Part shown: piece after piece, positions 1 to 11,425 of the stretch
Numbering within the stretch: the first letter of the stretch is position 1
Layout of the letters: the number at the start of each line of letters is the position of its first letter
From: Cotesia glomerata
Lineage: Eukaryota; Arthropoda; Insecta; Hymenoptera; Braconidae
Length of the DNA: 64,000 nucleotides
Assembly (NCBI RefSeq): GCF_020080835.1
Contig: NW_025402108.1
Coordinates: 248,001 to 312,000, forward strand
Reading direction: 5' to 3'
Translations under genes and position numbers: made by a program
Notes under the pieces: model-generated
Database searches by the model: none
What the model was told of the DNA's origin: nothing
Seen by the model: only the letters and a program-made list of their open reading frames with translations

Positions 1-1278
1 GCTTTCGTGAAACTATCTAATTTTTATATGTATATTTAATGTAATCAAAGATAAAATAAATGATTAATATAATAATTAAATAATTCAATCAGTTCTATTC
101 ATGTGTGTTTTGTATTGTACAGTGAACAATGCCAACAAAACGCAAAGGGGCCAATTTGAGCCGTGGTACAAATAAATCTAGAAGCATTCAAAATAGAACA
201 GCCCAAAGAACCGAAGAACAAGTTCAGGAAGAAAATACTGGAGCGCGTGTAAGAACGGCGCAATTGCGTCAAGAACGATCAGACGATACACAAGCTGAAC
301 GCAATGAAGTCATGAGATTAGAACAACGACAATCACACCGTTTTACTGTCAATAGACGCAGAGCGAATGACCAACAACGCCAACAGGCACATCGAGCATT
401 TGTAGCTACATCATTTCTGCGTCTAGCATTCCAGTATGAGTCCGATATTGAATATTATGCTCATTCAAAAGTAGTAATTGGTGCTATGGACAAAGAATGC
501 CCGTATTGTCATGCTTTGAAATTCAAAAATGAACCAGCCGGGATGTGTTGCGCGTCAGGGAAGGTACAACTACCTGTAATTGAAACACCACCGGAACCAT
601 TGAACGGTTTGCTTATCGGCACAGATCCAGATTCTAACGTGTTCCTGAAGTCCATTCGAACATTCAACTCATGTTTTCAAATGACATCGTTCGGAGCAAC
701 AGAAATAGTTCAAAATACTAATGCAAATTGTCAACAATACAATTCTACATTTAAAATCAGAGGCCAAGTTTATCATAAAATAGGCTCATTGCTGCCAATG
801 CCAAACGAACCACATAAATTTTTACAAATCTACTTTATGGGCGGCAAGGACTCCGGAAGCGCACTAGCCAATCGGGTGGATGCACGTTGTGGCTACAATA
901 ACCTTGATTCATTCTTTGCTAGACGCATCGTCAGCGAGCTGGATGCTCTATTGAATGAGCATAATGAATTGTTGAAAATATTCAAATCCCACATGCACAA
1001 ATTAGAAAGCGATAATCACGCTATTGTTATTAATCCTAATAAAACACCAGCTGGATAACACATTCGTAGATTCAATGCACCTGTTGCTAACGACGTTGCT
1101 GGAATCATGGTTGGCGATCGTACAGGTGCACGAGAAATTGTGATTCGTAGGAGAAATAATAATCTTCAGTTTATTGCTGATACACACCATTCATATGACG
1201 CTCTCCAATATCCGCTAATCTTCTGGAAGGGACAAGACGGATACAGCATAAATATTAAACAACGAGATCCCGTATCAG

Positions 1279-1774
1279 GTACTTCATTTATTATGAATTT
1301 GATTATTACATTTTTAACAAAACAATTAAATTATTAAACGCAATTAACTTAAATTAATATTTATGAATATATAGCCAGTCCCATGGCTAAGCGGTATAAT
1401 GCTTGTCATGCTTGCTTGGGACTGGTGAAGCGTGGGTTCGAATCCCGGTGTGAGCTGAAATTTAATTTTCAGTGAACATCGGTGCTCGTAACTCACGCCG
1501 GGCTGTACAGGTTTGGGTTTTCGATGGTTTCCTCAAGCCCTGTGCTACCGGTGGGGCACAGGCAAATGCGTGCAGTTTCCCCAAAGTCGGCCCATCGCCG
1601 CATTACTCTCCAGGCTGAAAAAGTATGTAATACCGCCAAACTTATTCTGCCAAACTTAATGTACCGATCAGCCTGGAGTCCCCTTCCGGTCTCGGCCGGA
1701 CCCCCATCGAGATAGAAGTCTGAAAAGCGGGGTAAAAATAAAAAAAAAAAAAATTTATGAATATATTATTACAG
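1279..1774 (+). other. probable spliceosomal intron inside the Helitron Rep gene
   Basis: The exon ends in TCAG before GTACTT, and the next exon begins after ATTACAG. Joining 1278 to 1775 completes a Gly codon and gives VSGAETNKNVSS, which reads straight into the Rep domain in the right frame. Without the SINE inserted in it the intron would be about 100 bases. The splice is inferred from frame and motif continuity, not from RNA. Confidence 0.65.
1374..1752 (+). mobile_element. tRNA-derived SINE
   Basis: The body begins with a tRNA-like head carrying an A box (TGGCTAAGCGG, 1384-1394) and a B box (GGTTCGAATCC, 1435-1445), the internal RNA polymerase III promoter. A tRNA-unrelated body of about 290 bases follows, then an A-rich tail (1731-1752). 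A 14-bp target duplication, ATTTATGAATATAT, flanks it at 1359-1372 and 1753-1766. It landed inside the Helitron intron, so it is younger than that element. Open frames across it are chance. Confidence 0.88.
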
Positions 1775-3076
1775 GAGCCGAAACAAATAAGAACGTTAGC
1801 TCGAAGAATTATTATGCGTATCGATTGATGATTAGACGTGGGCTGGTTAATGTCGTTATACGCTTTCGAGCGCTTTGTCAGCAATTCATGGTCGACATGT
1901 ACGCGATGATAGAAGGCGAACGACTACGATACTTACGATATAATCAACTCAAGCTACGTGTGGAAGAGTACATTCACTTGCGAGACACTATTGTGAACAA
2001 CGCTGACGCCGCCGAAATCGGTAACTCTGTAATTCTACCAACATCGTACGTAGGCAGTCCACGTCATATGCAAGAGTATATACAGGATGCTCTGACTTTC
2101 GTGCGTGAATATGGGCGACCGTGTTTATTTATCACGTTCACATGTAATCCAAAATGGCCAGAGATTACATCTTTACTGTTGCCTGGCCAAAATGCAATAC
2201 ATTGTCATGACATTACAGCACGTGTGTTTAGAGAAAAGCTGAAGTCATTAATAAATTTTATTACTAAATCACATGTATTCGGTCCCACATATTTCTGACT
2301 GTATTCGGTTGAGTGGCTAAAGCGAGGATTACCTCATGCCCACATTTTGGTTTGGTTAATCGACAAAATCCGTCCTGAAGAAATAGATAATATAATTTCT
2401 GCAGAAATTCCCGATCCGTCTACTGATCAATTGAGGTTGGATCTCCAATTATTTTGCTTCGTAATTTGAACCTGCCACGGCTATGCAACGGTACGCGATT
2501 AGTCATTAAAAATTAATGAAAAACGTTATCCAAGGCACCATTTTAAATGGCAAGTTTCGAGGTGAAAATATATTAATACCACGAATACCTATTATACCCA
2601 CAGATGTGCCAATTCAATTTAAGCGTATTCAATTTCCGATAAGATTGGCATTTGCAATGACTATTAATAAATCCAAAGGCCAAACAATGTCTGTTTGTGG
2701 CTTAGATTTGAGCACACTATGTTTTTCACACGGACAATTATACGTTGCATGCTCTCGAGTGGGGAAACCATCAAGTTTGTGTGTATTAGCTAAAGACGGG
2801 CTAACAAAAAATATTGTTCACGCTGCAGGATTAAGATATTAATATTATGTTATTAATTAATTATATAAATAATTATTACTTTTAATAAATAAAAACAATC
2901 AATGTTTGGTGTTTTGTTATTTTTAAACAACATTCCCTCATCGTTCACAGCGCTCCAGGCCTTTTCACTCATATTCCACATCCTTATACACTTCCAATAA
3001 GTTAGTAATTTTTTTCTACAGTAGAAATTCTCTAGAAATTATTCACATGGCAAAACAACGTTTGCTGAGTCAGCTA

Positions 3077-3177
<101 letters not shown>

Positions 3178-4176
3178 GGTGGGTCAAAAAAAACTTTTAT
3201 TTTTTTTTTTTGATTTCATACACAAAAACTTGTTCCTAGGCACCTTTAGAAAGTATTCACCTAGTATGGGCTCTTAATATTAATGGGAACATTATCCTCA
3301 TCATAGTTTTATATTTTCAACTTAGTTTGATATTAAAATGGTCATATCTCTATCACCAATAGCTTATTAAGCCCGTACCATCGTCAATATTTATAGCAAA
3401 TTAAATGCTCTACAAAAATGGTCTCTTACACTTCTTCGATAAATCTTACCATTTAAAAGATATTTAAGGTCAAAAATTAAAGAATTAAAAAAAAATAACT
3501 TTTTTTTCTGAATTTTGTTACTGACTGAGTAATAATTATTATCGAATAAGCTGCATTGATTATTGTAGGAAATTTAACGCTCTACAAAAATGGTCTCTTA
3601 TACTTTTTCGATTACTCGAACCATTTCGAAGATATTCCCATTCGAATTCCAATATGCACTGATATTCATAATTTTTTGATAATTATTTTTAATTTACACA
3701 TTTAATTTATCAATTTTGACAATATTAATAATAATTTTAGTTTATTTTGATGGAGTGACAGTTTCCGAGTTATATTTTATCCTTTTTTGGAAAGATATTT
3801 CTTTTGAATCAATTCCCTAACGATATTTTCTTTTAATAATTTTATTCTTATCACAATTAAGGATCGTAATTCAATATTTCTCAACAGGCTGATTTAAAAT
3901 GTAACACAATTTTTTTTTCCACAAAATTTATAATTAAATATTTTATTCTTGGGGTTTTAGTTTTAAATATTGGTAGTTCTGTTATTCATTACTTGTCATA
4001 CTAGCGCCATCTGTGGGTTTATGTCATTTCTATATTTTCTCTTATATTTCTACATTGTGTACAAAGTCTTTGGAGCTTCTGAGTTGTGTCTTCTTGTGTA
4101 TAACTATAACTAAATAATTAACAGCTATGATTTAATATATTTACAATAATTGTGAATTACCTGATATTTACCTAAT
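3178..4176 (+). repeat. 5' flank of a transposon-like gene, with a direct repeat
   Basis: The segment opens with AGGGTGGGTCAAAAAAA, a sequence that looks like a repeat terminus. It contains two diverged copies of a unit around GCTCTACAAAAATGGTCTC (about 3408-3480 and 3578-3650), roughly 170 bases apart. The rest, to the ATG at 4177, is AT-rich without a recognisable gene. I read it as the left flank and promoter of the transposon-like gene at 4177, by position only. Confidence 0.45.
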
Positions 4177-5620
4177 ATGAATAAAGGAATCCCTTTAATC
4201 GGCAAACCGATGCCAAAAAATTCTCGAAGTTAAATTACCTACAGTGAAAGAGGTTATGTGTGTCTTTTTTCATCATCTGAATTTTCTTAAATATTCTGTG
4301 AAACAAAGTGCTAAAAATGTAGCTGGTGAGGTTATACAATTATGGAAAAAAAATGACATTCCGACTTCTGGTACTAATAATGTAGTGCAAAGAATCATTC
4401 GATGTCATGACAAATGGAAAAGCTTACAAAATAACTTTACACGTAAAAAATCACCAGCACAAAAAAAGAAACAATCAGTATTTCAGAATGGACTAAAAAT
4501 TTTATTCGATATAGTTGATCAAAAGTCTTTAAAGTTGCTCGATAACCGTATCAAAGATATATATTTGAATCAAAAAAGCGGCACTCGGAAAGAATTTATC
4601 CATCACAATATACAAACTCCTACCATAAGTGAAGAGTTGATGGAAGTAGAAAAAACCAGTAAGTCTGACAAATTTTTTATAAAGTAGATAATTCTTCATT
4701 GTAATTCGTAATTGTATTGGATAGATTTAAAAAAAAATTAAAACTGTTTTCTTATAGGTCCAAATCAACCTTCATCATCTTGCCCCACGATTATTGCCAG
4801 TGAAAAGTCAGTATTGTTGTCGGAGCAATCATTAAGTTTAGCTACTAATTTTGGTTCGGATTTATCGTATGAACCTCCAATGCCGGTTGTAAAAACACCA
4901 AAAATTAATGTTTTAACTGCAGAGCTCATTGCTGTACTTGACAGAACTAATGTCAGTAGTAGAAATGCAATGTTTATTATAACTGCTGTTCTGTCAAGTG
5001 TTGGCATCAAAGTGGAAGAGACAACTCTTAGTTACAGAACAATTCAACGAGCTCGCATGATAGTACGGAAAGAGATTGCTGTAGGATTGAAAAATGATTT
5101 TAAATCACACGATAAGTACGTCATACACTGGGATGGAAAATTACTGCAGGATATTGTTGGATCAAAAAGCGTAGATCGGCTGTCAGTTCTCCTTACGGCA
5201 TTTGGCGTTGAACAATTACTAGGAGTCCCAAAAATGGACTCTGGATCAGCACAGAATCAAACAACAGCTATTTTGAGGACTTTGGATGAATGGGGTCTTA
5301 GTCGCTATGTAAAGGCTACGTGTTTTGACACAACTGCTGTGAACACAGGTAATTATAATTAAAGGTTTATGATGTTTAAGCAATATCAAGATTTTTTCTC
5401 GATCCAATTCTTCTTATCCAGTTATGTGTTTAAATTTAGGAACAAATTGATTATATTTTTTCATTAGTTTTTTCTAAATAAGTAATAAAGTTTTTAAATT
5501 CTGTTATTTTACATTCTGTTATTACCTTACAGGAATTCATAACGGAACATGTGTAGAAATTGAAAAAGCTCTAGGAAGAGAGTTAATTTACTTGCCATGT
5601 CGCCATCATATTTCCATCAC
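4177..5620 (+). pseudogene. uncharacterised transposon-like gene, three exons, frameshifted and 3'-truncated
   Basis: Exon 1 starts at ATG 4177 (KGIPLIGKPMPKNSRS). An indel near 4228 shifts the frame to KLPTVKEVM and onward to 4658. The first intron is 4659-4757 (GTAAGT..TATAG) and the second is 5349-5532 (GTAATT..TACAG). Both joins keep the frame, and the second yields NTGIHNGTCVEIEKALG and then LPCRHH. Exon 2 contains IHWDGKLLQDIVG and CFDTTAVNTG. From memory this order (WDGKLL, then DTTxxNTG, then CRHH) marks a repeated, uncharacterised arthropod/cnidarian family that is probably a transposase. The acidic residues in these motifs could be catalytic, which is inference. After CRHH the reading stops being this family and Polinton-like sequence begins, so the 3' part is lost. 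The product is unlikely to work. Confidence 0.6.
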
Positions 5621-5935
5621 ATCGATTTGAGTGCTATCAATAAAATCAACAACTTACCGAACTTTTTACCAACTAAAAAGTTTGAAGAACTGCAACTGAA
5701 CAAGATTTATCAAATCACGGAAATTAAGAAAGTCAACACAAAATATGGACCAAAAATTTTGGGAATTGTGGAAAACGAGTTTTCAATCTTCTTCCCGAAT
5801 CGAATCAACCGGATGCTCATCGATGATGAAGAGCAGTTAACATCACTGATCGATTTGGCCTCAGCAGGAGAACTTCACTTGAATTATTTCGGAACAGCTT
5901 ATCACAAGTTTGAATTTCTTATCAAACCTTCATAA
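5615..5935 (+). CDS. small Polinton/Maverick-associated ORF, 5' end lost
   Basis: The frame (nominal start 5597, real similarity from about 5620) encodes about 105 residues. It contains KFEELQLNKIYQI, then TEIKKVNTKYGPKIL, FFPNRINRML and a C-terminal LNYFGTAYHKFEFLIKP. I associate this small protein pattern with insect Polinton-like elements, from memory; its function is unknown to me. It converges on the polymerase remnant at 6140-7277, as expected for two genes of one Polinton. The stop at 5933 is intact, but the start was lost at the fusion with the upstream pseudogene. Confidence 0.5.
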   Translation, partial: HHIDLSAINKINNLPNFLPTKKFEELQLNKIYQITEIKKVNTKYGPKILGIVENEFSIFFPNRINRMLIDDEEQLTSLIDLASAGELHLNYFGTAYHKFEFLIKPS

Positions 5936-6139
5936 TCAAGAATAAATTATAAATTACTTCAATTAAATTTATGTTAAAAATGTACTTATATATGTTCTTA
6001 AAAATTATACTTTAAAATAAAAAAATATATATATATATACATGAAAAATTAACAGAAAAAAATTTTTTTTTATTATTATTACAAAAAACATAACATTAAT
6101 TTTTTAATTACTTAAAATTTAATTACTTAAAAATTGAAT

Positions 6140-7277
6140 TTACAATAATCTTGGTCTTTTAATAGTTTTTTTCAATATTGACAACTTTTGTGAACTTGGT
6201 ATTTCATAACCCCATGGTAAAGTGTCTGTACTATTTTTGAGAAGTTGACGTTTGTCATCTTCCCAACTTAAAGCTAATTTCGTTTGAAGAAGTGTATTAA
6301 CTTCATGATTTCTACTTTTTATAACATATTCATCTTTTATTACTTTTATATTATCGAATAGACATTGTTTATAATCATCAAACGTTATAGTTCGCAAAGT
6401 CGATTTTTTGACACCTTTTGCTCGCATTTTAACAGTATCATCGTTTATTTCTTCATCAGACTCATATGCTTGAGTTTGATCTTCGCCAGATTTATATATT
6501 TGAAAAGCGTAAAGTTTTGCTCTTAATCCAACAAATTCCGACATAATTTTACCATTATTTTCGTCTTTCATTAATCCTAAGACTTTTTTATTTACTAACG
6601 GAATATTGTAAATATTATTTGGTGGATAGTCAGAGGTATCAAACTTTGCAATATCACGTTTGATGATTTCATATATATTAGGTACAGTAAAGTGATAAAT
6701 TAGACTATCTGTATCTGTATACATTAATTTAGAATCGTCATTTTTAAAATTTTTCTTTACATAATTATAATGAAAGTCGTATATATAAGTTTTTGACATA
6801 TCTAAAATACAAAAACCAGCATAGATTGGTTTATTAAAATTAACTTCAGCACATTTCATTTCAATAATAATCATATTTTCATCAAAAACTGTAAGACTAT
6901 GGAAATTTGGTTTACAAATCATATCAGAAGCACCATATCTACCAGACCATCTTTGTTACTATTCTAATATCTTTTATATTTTCTAACATTTTCCATAGTC
7001 TTACCAAAAACTGCATTATTCATTAATTTATAAAATCTCTTCAAATTCATTTTTTGCAGCCTTTCTACAATCAGTATTTTTATCTATATACGGTTTTAAC
7101 CATGGTGACTCTCTAAACTTTAAAATTCGGTGTACTTTTGTTAATTTTAATCCCAAGTCTAAACATTGTTTCAAATTTCTATAGTGTATTACATACTCTT
7201 TTTTATCATACAAAGTAGTTGCTAATTTTGTATGTTTGCTGTCTGGAGGTGAAAAGTGTTCAGAACATAAAGGTAAA
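6140..7277 (-). pseudogene. Polinton/Maverick protein-primed type-B DNA polymerase, C-terminal fragments
   Basis: Read on the minus strand, 7277-7028 gives the thumb/palm-side block (LCSEHFSPPDSKHTKLATTL, then LKLTKVHRILKF). The frame then shifts and carries stops through 7030-6922 while still spelling the conserved FYKLMNNAVFGKTMENVRK. The open frame 6922-6140 (260 residues) follows, with LMYTDTDSLIY, the polymerase motif C whose Asp pair binds metal, and GLRAKLYAF. In an intact element this enzyme copies the transposon from a protein primer. Here the N-terminal part lies beyond the 100-N gap or is absent, and the frame is broken. It is an old insertion, not a live element. Confidence 0.85.
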
Positions 7278-7377
7278 NNNNNNNNNNNNNNNNNNNNNNN
7301 NNNNNNNNNNNNNNNNNNNNNNNNNNNNNNNNNNNNNNNNNNNNNNNNNNNNNNNNNNNNNNNNNNNNNNNNNNNNN
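7278..7377. other. assembly gap (100 N)
   Basis: Exactly 100 N, a conventional scaffold gap of unknown true size. The Polinton polymerase stops at its left edge and unrelated sequence begins at its right edge, so the join may hide a large missing piece. Confidence 0.99.
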
Positions 7378-7811
7378 CTCTTCTAAACCGGGAAACTCGG
7401 GAAATTCGCCGTCTTTTACACGACAAACTTTGACCACTCTCCAACTTTCTTCCTTATAACTACTTCATTTTTATTATTGTCGAAAAGAGTACTTAAGGTA
7501 TATATCCAGAATTGTTCCGCAACATCCTTTTTTTTTTTTACTAGTCTTCACTGCTTCGAGAGCACTCGTAGTTTTCAGAGAGACTAAGAGTTTTTAGTTT
7601 ACGTTTTACACTCATTATTTATTGAAATTTCTTTTCCCGTAGAGCTGTATCAAAATTGATGTGTATTGCAGTGAATCGTAACTAAGTCTAAGGGTATGAT
7701 AATTTTACAATCGCCAACAGAGAACCTGACGTCAGCTATAAATTCCATTACCATTTCGTAAAAACTGGTAATCCCCTAATAAGATACTTATAATACGGTA
7801 ATAACCTTAAA
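7378..7811. other. unassigned sequence after the gap
   Basis: On the minus strand 7463-7378 reads SYKEESWRVVKVCRVKDGEF and on into the gap. This could be part of an exon, but it has no convincing splice context. The remainder is AT-rich with no recognisable gene. Confidence 0.3.
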
Positions 7812-8031
7812 ATTCGAGATAGAGAGGTCCAAGTGTTAGTGTATTCGAGTTATGGAGGGTAAAAATGTACAGAAATAGCTTGTAGGGACTGCACTAATTA
7901 TTTCGACTTATAGAGGGTAAAAATTTCGAGTAACGGAGGTTTTATGGCTTGAAGGGGAAAGGGGATGAAATATTTTTCGAGTTACGGAGGTTTCGAGTTA
8001 TCGAGGTTCGACTTCATCGAGGTTCTACTGT
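7812..8031. mobile_element. pogo/Tigger-like transposon end
   Basis: Repeated words such as TTCGAGTTAYGGAGG and TCGAGGTTCGACTTC lead to CATCGAGGTTCTACTGTA at 8014-8031. Its reverse complement begins TACAGTAGAACCTCGAT, the terminal sequence I know from pogo/Tigger-type Tc1/mariner elements (TA target, CAGTAGAACC end). Only this end is seen. The other may lie in the gap or be deleted. Confidence 0.55.
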
Positions 8032-8038
8032 ATGCTCA

Positions 8039-8066
8039 CCATATGTATAGCATATATATATATATA

Positions 8067-8114
<48 letters not shown>

Positions 8115-8136
8115 CATATTACATATACAGACGCGA

Positions 8137-8171
<35 letters not shown>

Positions 8172-8340
8172 CATATACATATACAGACGCGAATATATAT
8201 ATATCTTTCATTTTGACTAGTCACCAGAAAAGGGTGTAGAAAAGAAAGATAATTTATTTCTGGTTTTTTTTTTTAAATATATATGCATATATATATATAT
8301 ATACATATATACGCAATATAAAAATATATAAATATATTCG
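8039..8340. repeat. TA-rich microsatellite cluster
   Basis: Long imperfect (TA)n runs contain two copies of ACATATACAGACGCGAATAT (about 8121 and 8178). A further (TA)n/ATATGCATAT stretch runs at 8275-8335. Frames on both strands are low-complexity and rejected as genes. Confidence 0.9.
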
Positions 8341-8605
8341 ATTTTGTAGTTCTGCCGCTCGTGCAGACGCTACAATGTAATACCAGATTTATTGTTATTA
8401 CTCAGTGCATTATGAATATACACACATCATGTCAACAAGACATACAAGATGGCCCTCTTGCCGCCAGTGCAAGTGTAAGCCTGGTTTCGCCATACTGCGT
8501 GATGTATACTAATGCGCATGTCATACTATATGTATGCAACGGCTGGCTTACCGCTCGTGTAAGCGCAAGCCAAGAGGCGCCATTTTTTTTTTTTTTTTTT
8601 TTTTG
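8341..8605. repeat. short repeat with inverted CTTGC..GCAAG words and a T-rich tract
   Basis: Two related segments, near 8456-8482 (CTTGCCGCCAGTGCAAG) and 8541-8575 (GGCTTACCGCTCGTGTAAG), look like diverged copies of one repeat. A T tract ends it at 8583-8604. No coding potential is seen. It lies in what would be the first intron of the exon at 8639-8867. Confidence 0.45.
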
Positions 8606-8638
8606 GAAATAAAAATTTCTCAAATGTTAATAAATTAC

Positions 8639-8867
8639 CTTTTTCTGCATCGGATGTCTCTTTATTTTTTAATTGATCATCCGTTTGACTCTCGTCCGTA
8701 GAGCCATCATCATCATGCAAGTCCCTCTCGTTGTCGATGGTTTCATTTGCTGGTGGGGTTAGCGTCTCCTCAGGATTATCTTTTGATTGTTTCAATTTTT
8801 TAACAACTGTTTCGATACTACTTTTGCCTTTGCGTTTAGACGTGTTGTTCACTCTTGTTCTCTCCAT
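8639..8867 (-). CDS. first coding exon of an unrecognised Lys/Asp-rich protein
   Basis: ATG at 8867 opens 76 codons plus one base, ending at a good donor (GCAGAAAAAG then GTAATT, with the GT at 8638-8637). The peptide begins MERTRVNNTSKRKGKSS. It has a basic Lys-rich first half and an acidic second half (DLHDDDGSTDES, KETSDAEK). That is typical of a disordered nuclear protein tail but not diagnostic. No second exon could be placed downstream, where there is TA-repeat sequence and an assembly gap. It may be a host gene or part of a transposon gene. Confidence 0.4.
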
Positions 8868-9149
8868 AATTATTTATTAATTATTTAAAACCGATAAATT
8901 TCTCACAATAAAAATTTTGATGTTCACTCTAGTGCACAACAAAAAGATATGAAGAACAGAGGGATTAACCGAGGTAGGTGAACCGATGTTTTTAGTTTTC
9001 TCTAAACAAGTTGTGCACTCTAGTGACCAAAGAGGTAACTACATGGTTATAAAATTATTAATATTACTATTAATCTCGAGAACGAGGCTCGTAGTATAAT
9101 TCGTGACTATTATCTCTTCTTACTTAGCTCTTGCTTAACTTACGAACTT
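8868..9149. other. upstream flank of the 8867 exon, with an inverted pair
   Basis: GTTCACTCTAGTGCACAACA (8921-8940) and GTTGTGCACTCTAGTGACC (9010-9028) form an imperfect inverted pair about 90 bases apart, which could be a small hairpin. No other feature is visible. Confidence 0.35.
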
Positions 9150-9664
9150 TACGCAAGTTGCATATACCACCCGTTTAGAAATAAACGGATATATATTTCA
9201 GCCTATTTAAATACTTCTTAGTAAAAAATTGCATATTCATAAAAAAGTTTGCGAAAGCTAATTTCGTCAGCTAGACCTCGCTCAAATCACCAACTTTCGG
9301 CTGATTGCAAAAATCATCCGTTAAAAAATAAACGGGTATATATATTTCAGCCTATTTGAATACTACTTAGTAAAAAATTGCATATTCTAAGCTATCAAAA
9401 TCTGCACGGAATATAATAGTCGATAATGCTGATCTCATGACCAAGACCTAGCTTAAATTACAAACTTTAGGCGGATTGCTAAAATCACCCGTTCAAAAAT
9501 AAACGGGTTTATATATTTTAGCCTTATTAAGTACTTTTCAGTTGACAATGGCTAATTGGTAGTTGGCGACATCTTCAAGAAGAAAAAGTCCAAAAATTCG
9601 CGGATGCTGATTTCATTGCCTAGACCTCGCCTAAATTAAGCCTTCGGCTGATTACAAATAAATG

Positions 9665-9906
9665 CCCAGATAGCAAAATGACGTATTAAGTTATTCCGAA
9701 TGAGCTCAGATTTCTGATTTGGACGTCAGAGTCTACGTCTAAAAGACGTCTTTAAGACCTTCTCAAGAGGTCGAATGCGCCGCTTATTGTAGACTTTAAG
9801 AACTCATCAAAACGAGCTCTTTTTTCTGAACTCGCACAAATGAATGATTTTTGATCTCTATACGCTATTATAATGATAACAATAATAAGAACACAACAAA
9901 AATAAT

Positions 9907-9940
<34 letters not shown>

Positions 9941-11024
9941 GTAAATTATGAAAAATAATTCAGAGTTTCATGAAGCACCGATGCTGATTTCGAATGTTTA
10001 TTATTTTAGCTAGACCTAATATTGTCGGTTTAAAGAGAGAAAGTGAAAATCACAATTGCCGTAACTAAGATTCGAACCCGAGTCGCGAGCGTGCTAGATC
10101 GATACCTAACCCCCTACGCTGTTCAAACGATATGTCGTTACACATCTCATTATTCTTATAAGCTGAGTTTATATAGTGATGAAATGTTGCGATCATTGTC
10201 TATATTATTTATTCTATTTGATACTGTGTATTGATAGAGAAAAAGTAACTTTTACGAATATTTATATACTAAAAAATATTCAAAAGTCTACCTGTAATAT
10301 TTTTTTAAATAGCCTATATAAATTTTGTTTACTTTTCACAATATAAAATCTAATAGATAAATTAATGAATATTAAAAATTCAACAATAATTAATAAGTAT
10401 ATAGTTATAAGATATCGTTAAATTCGAATAAAATGTTTAGAATTGATACATGCAAAGTACTCCTTAAATGTAGAAAGTTCACATAACTTTTTCAGATTAG
10501 AATCCAATTTTATTATTTTATCTAAATTAGTTTGATTACGAACCAGATTTTAACATTATTGCCTATTACTTCATAATATAATTTAAAATTTTTGAAAAAT
10601 TTAATTAACCTGGATTAAGAGAAATGAGTTAACCTATGCCAAGTGTATATCTATATATTAATCTATTCAAATTGTTTTAAATCATTTAATTCGAATTATT
10701 TTTAATCATTTTCAATTTAATTTCTCAATCAGGAAAGTAATAAATGAAAAATGAATAAGATTTTGACAGCTTTATATTAAAAAGAAATTTGTGCTTTTGT
10801 TTATAATGTCTATATATAAGCTCATTATACGCAACTCAAAAAGAAGTCCAAAAAAGGGACTCAGTTAGATGTCAAAAAATTGACTCCAAACTTATGAGTT
10901 CATTAAGAGCTCTTAGTTCTGACCTCGTAAAAAAGAGCTCCTTAAGACGTCACATTAGGACTTCTATAAGAAGTTTTTTAAAAGACTTCATACTGAAATC
11001 TTTCTGACTTGGATGCTGACTGGG
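9665..11024. mobile_element. TIR element E1 with GAGCTC/GACGTC word arrays and a tRNA-like module
   Basis: The termini CCCAGATAGCA (left) and CCCAGTCAGCA (right, read inward) are inverted, with TG on the outside of both ends, a possible 2-bp target duplication. Near the left end the words GAGCTC, GACGTC and AAGACGTC recur (9700-9830). The same palindromic words recur near the right end (10840-10990). An antisense tRNA-like module sits at about 10063-10132. No protein frame. It interrupts the satellite. Confidence 0.6.
10063..10132 (-). ncRNA. tRNA-like module in E1
   Basis: On the minus strand AGCGTAGGGGGTTAGG resembles an A box, and GGGTTCGAATCTTAG about 40 bases on is a good B box. No complete cloverleaf with a pairing acceptor stem is evident, so this is a tRNA-derived promoter-like module, not a functional tRNA gene. 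Confidence 0.5.
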
Positions 11025-11425
11025 TGGTTTCGTAAAATTGAACAAGTGCTTCAGAAAAACATATATGGCTTACTGCAAGCAAGCAAAATTTGCAAGGAGT
11101 TCAAAATTCGCGAATGCTAATTTTGTCGCCTAGACCTCGTTGGAATCACGAACTTTTGGCTAATAGCAAAAATCACCCATTCAAAAGTAAACGGGTTTAT
11201 ACATATTAACTGAATTAAGTATTCTTTATTGACAATTATTAATTGTAAGCTAACAAAATCATTAAGGAGTTAAATATTTATGGCTGCTACTTCTTCTAAG
11301 CTATACTTTGTTTACAATTCTACCCTCCCGCTGATCATTATTACCACCCGTTTAAAAATTAACGGGTTTATATATTTAAACGTCATGAAGTATTCCTTAG
11401 TAAGAAAAAGGCTCATTACAAACTA

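Larger units (their letters stand above)
129..2842 (+). pseudogene. Helitron Rep/helicase pseudogene (two exons, nonsense codons, central deletion)
   Basis: Residues 1-309 from 129 form the Helitron N-terminal region, with a basic Arg/Gln-rich start and a CPYC..CC zinc-like cluster at about residues 122-138. An in-frame TAA at 1056 interrupts it. The same frame continues to 1278, where a GT donor opens an intron ending in AG at 1774. The frame then resumes into the Helitron_like_N domain (1775-2298). The Rep motif GLPHAHIL, carrying the HUH pair, follows at about 2323-2346 after an in-frame TGA at 2296. Near 2430 the Rep part jumps to the helicase C-terminus, with INKSKGQT and YVACSRVGKPSS as Pif1-type motifs V/VI. 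A one-base frameshift lies near 2512, and the stop follows at about 2840. In an intact element this protein nicks, joins and unwinds DNA for rolling-circle transposition. This copy cannot make it. Confidence 0.9.

Noticed and set aside
6140..7277. Endogenous large DNA virus (nudivirus or bracovirus) polymerase
   Set aside because: The motifs and the neighbouring small ORF fit a Polinton-type protein-primed polymerase, and no other viral gene is present.
8032..8224. Tyr/Ile-rich frames on both strands
   Set aside because: Low-complexity TA repeats.
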